From: Erodium maritimum
Lineage: Eukaryota; Streptophyta; Magnoliopsida; Geraniales; Geraniaceae
Assembly: GCA_963921825.1 (NCBI GenBank)
Contig: OY997595.1
Coordinates: forward strand, 18,159,228-18,223,227
DNA length: 64,000 bases
Direction: 5' to 3'
The notes beneath the pieces were generated by a model. It was given only the letters and a program-made list of their open reading frames with translations. It was not told where the DNA came from and searched no databases. The position numbers and the translations under genes were made by a program. Below, in pieces: positions 55,180 through 64,000 of this stretch; positions within the stretch are counted from its first letter, which is position 1, and each line of letters starts with the position of its first letter.

Positions 55180-56734
55180 CCAGCGACGACGCATCATGTC
55201 GTTGCAGAAAGGTGAGGCAACCGCCTCCGACAACACCTCAAACAACATCATCTATGATGGCTAGCCGTGGCAGCGAGCCGTTGGAAGGCCCGACAGTGAG
55301 ATGTTACACTACTTGCCAACCCATGCCCATTCAGTTGATCTTATGACAACTTCAAACTCGTGATCAAAGCATTTCATCAAGAAAGCATGACCCCCAAGCC
55401 TCTCAAGTTCGATTCCACGAGATATCTTCCTAACCATATCTACGAGGATTGTCTTTGGATGGAGGCGTAAGCAATTACACCAACCACTCCTCTCATGATC
55501 CCCTTCCTGCGAGGCTCGTCGACGGTTCCCATACAGACATTACTACCCAACTATGTCTGTTGTTGTGTCGGAGCTACTGTCATGCTCGGTTTAGTAGAGG
55601 CCAGAACATAGCACATCGTGCTTTGTTCATGGGGCCGGGAGGTTTCATTGCTTCAACTTCACCAACAAATCAATTGAAAGAATCATGTCACGTTTATCAT
55701 GGTGACGTGTTTCTATTATCAGAAATTAGGCATGTCAATCTCTATTGTCTTTAGAGAAATGTTGTTCAGGGTAGAGCTATGGTCTCCACAGTTATTGATA
55801 AGGAGTTTGGTTTGCACACAGTTATGGCACATGCATCTAAGGCATGTAGGTGAGAGTGAACTGAAGACTTTAAGCAGGTGTGACTTGCTTGGTAATGCCA
55901 AGATGGAGAAGCTTGATTTATGTGAGCATTGTGTATATGAGAAGCAATGTAGTTTCATTTTTAGAGATGGTACTCACATCACAGTGAGTATTATGAACTA
56001 TATCCACAGTGATGTTTAGGGACCCTCTAGAGTTGGATCAAAGGGTGGTTATCAATATTTTCGTGTCTTTCATCGATGACTTCAACTAGAAAGTAGGGAT
56101 CTCTACTATGAAGCATAAAAATGAAGTCAGAGATATTTTCAAGAAGTAGAAGGCTATGACTGAGAAGAAGACGGGTAGGGTGATCAAGGTTTTTAGATTT
56201 GACAATGACAATGTGTACACCAAGGTTCCCATTAAGGAGTTATCTTCAAAGCATGGCATTAAGATGCACTTAACAGTGAGAAAGACGTAAAAGCGGAATG
56301 GGGTAGTAGAGAGGATGAATCGTACCTTGTTAGAGAGAGCACAATGCATGTTGGCTAATGTAGGTTTGGGCCGAATATGTTGGGATGCAGGTACTAAATA
56401 CGGTGTGCTAGTTGATTAATTGCTCTCCTTCATCATCTATTAAGTTTAAGGTTCCTATAGAGATATGACCCAATATTCTTTATGATTATTCTTACTAGAG
56501 AGAATTTGGTTGTCCGGCTTATTATCAAGTTAAAGAGAGTAAGATTGGAGTGAGGCCGAAGAAGGCTATTTTTCTCGGTTATCCTGAGAATGTGAAAGGG
56601 TAAAAGTTATGGTGCCTAGAAACTCATTAGTTTGTTATTAGTCAGGATGTTACATTCCATGAGAAGGCTTTATTACAGCCAAAGTGTGAGAGATGTTATG
56701 ATATAAATCTTATATATATATATATATATATATA

Positions 56735-57121
56735 GGGAAGCAATCAAGTGCGAACCTCCCTTACGGTGCGAACCTGCAAACCTCAAATCTGGTTTACGGA
56801 AATAGCGAACATGGTTTGCGGAAATAAGCATCCCAGTTTGCGGAAAAAAAAGTTTGAAAAAACAGCATTTTTATGTTGAGAAAATATATGGTTTGCGAAA
56901 ATAGTGTATCTAGTTTGCGGAAATAGCGAATATGGTTTGCGGAAATAAGCATCCCAGTTTGCGGAAAAGAAGTTTGAAAAACAAAAGCATTTTATCTTGA
57001 GAAAAATATGGTTTGCGAAAACACCGCAAACCGAGACCACTATTTCCGCAAACCAGATACACTGCACAAGCAGGTTCGCACGTTCGCACCGTAAGCCATG
57101 GTTCGCACCTGATTGCACCCG
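56735..57121. mobile_element. MITE inserted in (TA)n within the copia remnant
   Basis: Left tip GGGAAGCAATCAAGTGCGAA and right tip (reverse complement CGGGTGCAATCAGGTGCGAA) are inverted for about 50 bp, sharing CTTACGGTGCGAAC. (TA)n tracts flank both ends (56711-56734, 57122-57136). Tips resemble those of the hairpins at 13074-15261. 387 bp. Confidence 0.85.
56790..57025. repeat. Tandem duplication of about 120 bp inside the MITE
   Basis: GGTTTGCGGAAATAAGCATC occurs at about 56811 and 56935, each followed by CCAGTTTGCGGAAAA and AAGTTTGAAAAA. The two blocks are near identical. Confidence 0.85.
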
Positions 57122-58970
57122 TATATATATATATAGCTATGATAAAGATAAAAAAATATTATCATCAGGTGGAGCTGGAACTCCTAGTTTTCAAGCAGGT
57201 AGTTCTTCAAAGATGGTACCCGGTGAGGCAGTTATAGATGATGAGGTTCCTACTTATAGGAATGAAGACCTTACATAACAATAGTTTCAGTAGATTTAGA
57301 CACCCTCTTTGGCCGCGGGTTGAGGACCCAGAGTCAGATGTACACCTCAGAGATTCGGCTATGAGGATGGAGTAGCTGATGCTTTTCTGGTTATTGATTA
57401 TGATATTCCTAACACCTACAAGCAAGCTTTGCGTGATAATCACAAAGAGGAGTGGAAGGATGCCATGTATGAGGAGATGTCATCTCTCCATAAGAATCAA
57501 ACTTGGGAGCTTGTTACACTTCCTAAAGGAAAGAGAAATTATAGGGTACAAGTGGATTTTTATAGTGAAAGACAAGATTCCGAATCCCCAAGGATAATGT
57601 ATGAGTATAAGGTACATGACAAGATTGGTGGCTAAAAGATATGCACAACAAGAAGGTGTGGACTATAATGTGTTTTTATCTTCGGTGGTTAAGCACACTT
57701 CTAGCCGAGTCCTATTAGCACTAGCTACACAGTTTGATTTAGAGTTCGAGCAACTTTATGTCAAGATTTCATTGTTCCAAGGATATTTTGAGGACATATA
57801 TATGTCATAACCCGATAGTTATGGTGTTTTTTTGAGAAAAAGGCAAGGTATGAAAACTGAAGAAGTCATTGTACGAGTTGAAACATGTCTATAGGAAATG
57901 GTACAAGAGGCTTGATACTTTCATGATAAATAAGGGGTATGCGAGGAGCGAGAACGATCCTTGTGTATTCATTAAGAAGCTCAAGGATGGATCTTTTGTA
58001 TTTATCTTACTCTATATTTATGATATACTCATTGTTGAGAAGAGAATGGTAGATACTGATAAGCTGAAGTCACAACTTAGTAGAGAGTTTGAGATGAAGG
58101 ATCTTGGACTGGTGAATAAGATACTTGGGATGGAGATTAGTTGGGATAGGAATCGAGGTATGTTGAAATCTTCACAATGGAAGTACTTGGAGAAGGTTAT
58201 GAGTCGATAAGTCATGGATTCGGAAAAAACGGTTAATACTCCTTTAGCTACACATTTCCAATTCTCGGGTATGTTATATCCAATCATTGAAGATAAGATA
58301 GAATATATGGTGAAGGTTCCCTATGTAAGTGCAATTGGTAGTCTTATGTATTCCATGGTTTGCACACGTCCTAATATTGCTTACCCAGTAGGTGTTGTTA
58401 ATAGGTTCATGGCAAAAACCATGAAATCAGCATTTACAGGTAGTGAAGTGGATCTTGAGGCATCTTCGGGGGTACATTGGATATTGATTTTATTTATAAG
58501 AGATCTTCGGTTTCAGTTGTAATGGGTAGGTTGACTTAGATAATACTATAGATATGGACAAGTGTTGATAGATTATTGTTTTACATTGGCAAAGGTCCTA
58601 TATCTTCAAGGTCCATGTTATAGGTTTCATTCTCTATGACACAGGCATAATATGTGGTGGTGACAAAAGCGGTGAAAAAGGTTATATGGCTTCAAGGATT
58701 GGTTCGAATTTTGGGTGTTGCTCATAAGGATGTCACTATTCTTTGTGATAGCTATAGTGTCATACATTTGGCAAAGAATTAAGTATTTCGCTCTATGAAC
58801 AAACACATAAATTTGAGGTTTCATTTCATCAGGGATATCACTGATGGTAAATTGGCCATGTTCGAAAAGGTTGATACCAAGGAAAATGCAGCTGATATGT
58901 TAACAAAGGTGAAACTGGTGATCAAGTTGGAGCATTGTCTCAACTTGATCAAAATTTCTCGATGTTGATG

Positions 58971-60025
58971 CCCTATAAGGACGGGACCCTTCGGGACGGG
59001 GTCTTTACGACTTAAGGGAGGACGATTAGCAATTCGAACTTTTATGAACTGTGTCGCAAAGATGAAGATTGTTTTCTTTGGCTCCAAAAAGGCGCATGGA
59101 TTTGGGCCCATTCTAAAGCCCATTATCATATTACCCTATGTCTTTGTACTTTCATTGTTTTATTTTGCTTCCACATCATGGCTATCGACCACACATGTTC
59201 ACAAGTATCATGATCCATTTTTTATGCCGTTCAACCATCAGCCATTAGATGAGAAGTTTTTTGCACTGTCTCCACGGGACTAGATGTCGATTTCACCGTC
59301 AAGCAAAAGACGAGATGTTTTTTGCATCACCTCCACGAGATGTTGTTTGCACTATCGGCCCCGAGACGAGTATCCATTTGCGACGTTTTCCCCAAGAGGA
59401 GTAGTTGTTCGCACCATCCAAAGGAATTGGACATGAACGTTTTGTGATCTTATTTTCAAGTTGGGCATTACGAGTCTTCAGGCTCCAACTTGAGAGTGTA
59501 TTGAAAGTAATCAAATCATAATAAATATAATTTATTTGTTCTTATTTGATTTTATTATGGTAACTAATTAAAATATTATGTAATAGTCGTTTCTTTTAGT
59601 TATCTTGTAATCTCTTGTAAATAAGAATATCAAACTTTTTAATTAAATCAACCAAAAAATCATTTCAATATTAAACTTTACAATTAGTAATTATTATTTT
59701 TGTTCATTGAATTCAGTCATTTGAGTAGGAAATCGTTGTTGGCAATGACAAATACTTTTTTTAAACGAAGAAGTACTATTGAAGCTCCAATCCTATGAGA
59801 CATAGGAGAGGGCAAAGACAAAGTACTCTTAAGTGCAAACTAGAGCACCGACAACCAACCAAAAAACGAACCTTTACCCAATAATCTTCACGGCGTCGTT
59901 ATCTATATGAGTACAAAACAAAGGTGTAGCTTGGAAAACAAGTCTCTAATATCTCTCTCTTTCTGTATCTCAAAAAAAAAATCTCTCTCTTTCTGTGGAG
60001 AAAAAGATCCTCTCTTAAATCTCAC
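58971..60025. other. Spacer after the copia remnant
   Basis: Contains repeated phrases GAGATGTTTTTTGCA/GAGATGTTGTTTGCA near 59315-59355 and a minus-strand A-tail-like run (TACTTTTTTTAAACGAAG near 59750). No gene recognised. Confidence 0.4.
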
Positions 60026-60489
60026 TCAGGAGGACAAGTGAAAAAAGGAAGTTCCATCCCCTTCCGGAGAAGGATCTAGTTCATCCTTAAGATCAATGTA
60101 CATTTCATCTGAATCACTATCAAACAATACTCTATGGTTAATATCCTCGTCTACATTATTGAATTGTTCTACTACCAACTCATTAGAAACACATGCTTTT
60201 ACCCTAAGGCTTTGTAGTAGTTCCAAGTACGCTCACCTTCAGTGTTGTCTATAAACATTTTACTTCGACCTGAGTTATTCTTGTGAGACCAAAATATCGA
60301 GTTCTGTTTTTGTATGAGCTTGCTTGTTCGAGACCTGGTAGCATATGCATATGTCACATTTTGAAGCTTTTTCTTGCCTCCTTGTTTTGAACTTGTGGTA
60401 ATCAAACACGGGCTTGTAGATTTTGAGCCCAAATTATTGGTAGATAGGTTTCCCTCCAAAACAAGATTTGGAACAAAAAATGGACCCAA
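60026..60489 (-). pseudogene. Unrecognised protein fragment, two frames
   Basis: Minus strand. The frame from 60489 reads MGPFFVPNLVLEGNLSTNN, then KMFIDNTEGERTWNYYKALG. Near 60205 it shifts into the frame ending FDSDSDEMYIDLKDELDPS and a stop at 60026-60028. The C-terminus is acidic. Not recognised; possibly the end of a retroposon ORF. Confidence 0.3.
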
Positions 60490-60828
60490 AGAGGAGATAT
60501 TTTTTATATAAACGAAAATTTATTGCTCCATACACTTATAAATTACAAAGAGGAAGTGCTCAAAACTCATGAATCATGACGATCAACCGAATACAAAAGA
60601 AAATTGTATTGTGTCTTCCGTGAGTTTCGCTTGCTTTCTTTACAACTGGGATGCTTATATCTGCAAACTAGAATAGTTATATACTCAAACATAAAACTCT
60701 CGGTTTGCAAATACCATGAGTAGCAAACAGTTTATGACCAACCAATATGCGATCGCAGCGTGACAGACGACTGAGTTGTGAAAAAAGAATTAAAGGGCAC
60801 ACTAACCTTACGATGCCACATATTTTCC

Positions 60829-61244
60829 TATATATACACCCCTCTGTAGCCGCACAAAACTCAACCTCAACTCATCCAAAATCCTACAAAAAAACTCTTT
60901 CTCAAGCACAAACAATAAATCCTTACAACAAGAAGAAGCGCAAGAGAACTAAAGCTCCACTAACAATCCTGGATGTGGTGAAGGAGGGGATACCAAGAAT
61001 GCGCAACAAAGGCGTTTCATCAAATATGAGGACGTCAATTAACTACAGGAGGTTAAAGGGGAAGTTGCTGGAGACACAACTTGATGTCAATGTTCTGATG
61101 GCTCAAACAAACCAACTCATCAACGAGGAAATGACATCGGACGAGATAGATACAAACACAATACTAATGTGGAAGATGAAATCAGTTCACAAGGCGCTAC
61201 AGAGGTTATTGATATGGTGGAGTAGGGTAGCACAACTTTCATGA
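60829..61244 (+). CDS. Small hypothetical gene with TATA box, 81 codons
   Basis: TATATATAC at about 60830 looks like a TATA box, followed by a CA-rich leader. The first in-frame ATG after it is 60999, giving 81 codons to a stop at 61242-61244 (MRNKGVSSNMRTSINYRRLK to LLIWWSRVAQLS). The frame is also open upstream through a basic stretch NKKKRKRTKAPLTILDVV, which fits a longer protein if the gene is spliced or starts elsewhere. An upstream ATG at 60973 opens only a two-codon frame. No domain recognised; could equally be a transposon-derived fragment. Confidence 0.35.
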
Positions 61245-61780
61245 ACGACTTAGAAGAAGATGATTTTCTTCTAGGCCATTTTGCTTCTTTTTCCTGTATG
61301 CTTTCCTTTTGTTCCCCCTATCTTAGTAATAGAAACCTTTTTTTATATAAATATTTCTATGTTTTGCTTGCTATTTTTGTATATATTTCAACTCTTCTCT
61401 ATTAATAATCCATTATAGTTGTACCAACATACGTGAATCCACTAAAAACAAGAATCCTTATTGAAATCCAAACAACTAGATATTCTATATTCTAAAACTC
61501 ATATGGGTATATCAATAAAACACCAATAAGGCATCTGCCTCCCAATCAGAGAACTGATACAGAACATCTAGTTGTTTTGTTGTTTTTGAAAACTACATGT
61601 TTTATACTCTCAAACAACTTTGTATTATACAGTAAAGTGGAAAGTCAGATCTTGCATTCAAATTTTAAACAAATTTATAGATAAGAAGTTCTATATATGC
61701 AAACGGGACACATGATACTCTTAAAATAGTAGTAGTATTAATGCGAAGGACTCATATGATCAAAGTTTTGAATACAAAAG
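61245..61780. other. A+T-rich spacer
   Basis: I see no gene, repeat family or RNA in this stretch. Confidence 0.4.
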
Positions 61781-62080
61781 CTACATAATGATAACCATAC
61801 AAAAAAGAGAAACTGCCACATTAAGTTCTTGGTCATCCGTCTTCTTCTTCTTCTTCTTCTTCTTCTTCTTCTTCTTCTTCTTCTTCTTCTTCTTCTTCTT
61901 CTTCTTTCTCCGATGGGGATTTATAATACGGGTCTTCGGTTGACGAATGTCATCCTCGTTGATGAGAGGATCATCCTTATTATCGAATGAGGAGGAGGAG
62001 GAGGAGGAGGGCTTGCGCCTCTTTGAGGAGACCTCGTCGTCCTCATCATTGCTACTGAAGAATTGGGATGGTGGAGACTT
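61781..62080 (-). pseudogene. Fragment of an unknown acidic/basic protein with 22 consecutive Lys codons
   Basis: Minus-strand frame open from 62080 to a stop at 61781-61783. It reads FFSSNDEDDEVSSKRRKPSS, then FDNKDDPLINEDDIRQPKTR, then HR-R followed by 22 AAG codons (61906-61841) and a 21-residue tail. The upstream part of the gene would lie where the LTR unit starts (62140), so the gene may have been cut by that insertion. No domain; composition suggests a nuclear disordered tail. Confidence 0.35.
61841..61906. repeat. (CTT)22 microsatellite
   Basis: Perfect trinucleotide run. A GGA-type run of six units follows at about 61990-62009. Confidence 0.95.
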
Positions 62081-62139
62081 TCATTCATAGCAAGGTCATT
62101 TATCACCATCACTGGTTGTGAAAACACGATAGTTGGAGA

Positions 62140-64000
62140 TGTAAGAACCACCCCCGGTCGATCCCGATCGAACCGGAGGTTTTCGGCGAAAGTTGACTTT
62201 TTACCGGAAAAGTCAACTGATGACTCCGGGAGTCATTCGGACCTTTCCGGGGCCCACAAAGCTTAGCCGTTGTTATGGTTAGCTTAGTTGGGCCGTTTCC
62301 TTTCCGTTGACTGTAATATTGGGAAAAGTCAACCCGGACCTTTTATCAGTCAAACGCGGTCCGATTAGAGACTAAGCGTAAGTAATTAAGTGAGATGGAT
62401 TTATTTGGGCTAGGAATGGTCCCCACTTGGACACGTGTCCCTTTTTGCTTGGAGGGGAAGAAAAGGGGGTCAAAAGGACCCATATGCCCTTAAATGGTTG
62501 GTCTTGAGAAATGGGAATGAAGGGGTAGTTTGGAGAATTCCCCTTTAGGGTATATGACTCATTGTGGATGCAATTTCAGCCATTATTATATTGGTGGCCG
62601 AAATTGGGAGAGAGAGAAAGAAGAAAATTGGTTTTGGAGACTTGAAGAAGAAGAAAGGAGGAAAATTGGTAGCTTTACCCCCATTTGTTACCCAAAATCT
62701 CTCAAAATCTCTTGATTCTTCATCTAATCTTCATCCCCAAGGTAAATCTCTCTTCCTTTTTCGTTTTGGGTGTTGTTAGTTCATGGGTTTTGAAGAAAAT
62801 GATGAACAAATGGTTGAGTTTTGGAGTTTGGTGTTTGGATGATGAAGTTTTGGAGGAAATTGATGTTTGATGATTGATTTTGTTGAGTTTTGTGGAGTTT
62901 TGATGAATACCCATGGTGGGTTTGAAGTAGAGACGTTTAGGGACTGTTTTTGGAGCTTTAAATGGTCATCAATGGAGGTTTTTGGGTTGTTTTCGTGAAA
63001 ATCGTGACTGGAGAAAGAAGAAGGCGGAACAGTGTTGAACCGTCATAGATCCGTGACGGGAGACGTCACGGCTCCGTGAGGGAGACCGTGACGGTGTCAG
63101 TCACGGCTCCGTGAGGAGAACCGTGACGGCGCAGCCCACGAATCCGTGACCAGATCCGTGACAGACCTGAATTGGGCATTTTGGGCCCATTTCGTTGAAT
63201 TTCGAGTAATTGGAACGGTTATCCATAGCCGGGTCCTTTTGGGGTTAGTTGTGAGTTTATCCTCTTTGAGCTTTTGTGAATTACTCTTAATTCGGGTGTT
63301 TTTTTGTGATCCAAGACTTTGGACCCGAGCTCGGAGGAGGAGGAGACGTTTGAACTTCGTGACGAGACGGAGAGGAAGCTAGCCAGGTCGTCAGCAGCTA
63401 GAAGTTGAAAGTTGATCACTTTTGAGGTAGGAAAAGTAGCGAATACCGGTTTAATTGCAAAAAGTTACTAGTATGCTTTTAGAATAATAATAACAACCGG
63501 AAAGGTCCTAGATCGCATATAGGATGTGATTCACTAGAATAACTGCTTTCAATTATCTTAACAACCGGACGGGTCCTAGTTTGCATATAGGATGTGATTC
63601 ACTAGAATAATCGCTTTCAATTGTTGAGAAATTGTCGTGCTGGTAGAATGGCCAAGTCGAGCCTTAGGGTTGCGTGTTGATTGTGATGCAATGATCTATG
63701 ATTGAGATACATGATTGATTGTTGTAGCCGTTGATTAGTTTGAGAGTCATAATTAAGATATTTTCGGTGTAGCATGTTGTGGCTATGTGTGGGCAAGTGT
63801 GCCGTGTTTGATGTGATGTGAATCATTGGTTGTGATGTGATCGGGTTAATGATAAACCGATTTGTGTGTTATGGTGTTTTGGCTCGGTTAGTATACCGTG
63901 GTCGAGTTATGGCATTGTGATGCGTGTTATCCTCTTGATGTGTGTTCCAAGAGGAGGTGTGTCCGGTATGATACCTACACTGAGAGAGTATGCCAGTGTA
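62140..64000 (+). mobile_element. Third copy of the long LTR family, running off the window
   Basis: Starts TGTAAGAACCACCC at 62140, preceded by GGAGA (62135-62139, the expected target duplication). It matches the unit at 6231-11834 in the GTCCTAG...ATAGGATGTGATTCAC repeats (63500-63620) and from TCGTGCTGGTAGAATGGCC (63634) onward. It preserves the empty site of the nested insertion at 7745. The end is outside the window, so solo LTR or full element cannot be decided. Confidence 0.75.
63050..63165. repeat. Cluster of CCGTGAC/GTCACGG motifs
   Basis: CCGTGAC occurs five times and GTCACGG twice in about 115 bp, in both orientations, inside the LTR unit. Confidence 0.8.

Larger units (their letters stand above)
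55690..58970 (+). pseudogene. Ty1/copia pol remnant, interrupted by a MITE
   Basis: Plus strand. GAG-pre-integrase: LWHMHLRHVGESELKTLS and CEHCVYEKQC (55820-55950). Integrase remains: RMNRTLLERA near 56315 and GCPAYYQVKESK near 56510. RT: KRYAQQEGVDYNVF near 57632, FEQLYVKISLFQGYFEDIYM (57745-57805), MYELKHVYRKWYKR near 57870, IYDILIVEKRMVDTDKLK (in place of YVDD). RNase H end: MNKHINLRFHFIRD near 58797, ADMLTK near 58893. Many stops and shifts are present. The catalytic box reads YDILI, so Asp-Asp is already lost. No gag, no complete LTRs. Gene order integrase-RT-RNase H is the copia order. Confidence 0.85.

Noticed and set aside
1..64000. tRNA, rRNA or small-RNA genes
   Set aside because: I looked for tRNA-like A/B boxes and rRNA stretches by eye and found none I could support.

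Overview
The window is plant nuclear DNA, most likely from a flowering plant. The evidence is a spliced cyclic nucleotide-gated channel gene of the CNGC19/20 type, a broken calmodulin-like gene, a captured galactosyltransferase fragment of the plant GALT type, an endogenous plant pararetrovirus, and plant-type LINE, copia, PIF/Harbinger and MULE-like elements. I cannot name the species. Only one gene looks intact: the CNGC (minus strand, 12 coding exons, 41861-47550, 771 aa). Almost everything else is transposon sequence, much of it nested.

Layout. (1) 1-5120: endogenous caulimovirid polyprotein in one frame (movement protein, coat with zinc knuckle, protease, RT), broken by four stop codons and cut off at an (AT)n tract. 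(2) 5150-13073: a TIR element holding an RRM-protein retroposon, which holds a solo-LTR-like unit, which holds a second unit of the same family in reverse; target duplications support the inner three insertions. (3) 13074-17120: three MITE-like hairpins with minisatellite loops, then a second RRM-ORF copy joined to the same TIR element end. (4) 17121-25457: spacer and non-autonomous retroposons with A-rich tails. (5) 25458-28127: a MULE-like element with another MULE-like element nested in it. (6) 28737-31800: a calmodulin-like (CML15/16-type) pseudogene split by a PIF/Harbinger element whose transposase keeps its DDE triad but has two upstream stops. (7) 32040-40588: retroposon, then a Pack-type TIR element carrying a GALT N-terminal fragment, then a three-level nest (MULE, TA-flanked TIR element, Harbinger derivative with a two-exon ORF1-like gene). 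(8) 40724-41700: Harbinger end and LTR-like debris. (9) 41861-48680: CNGC gene and promoter. (10) 48850-53593: LINE with a 13-bp target duplication, inserted about 170 bp upstream of the putative CNGC TATA box. (11) 53702-58970: decayed Harbinger transposase, then a decayed Ty1/copia pol interrupted by a MITE. (12) 59000-64000: spacer, small unrecognised ORFs, a poly-lysine microsatellite ORF, and a third copy of the long LTR family running off the window.

The genes do not form a pathway. The main biology is the insertion history, recoverable from target-site duplications, and a shared promoter motif (AACGGCTA, like the plant M-phase MSA element) in all four Harbinger-type copies.
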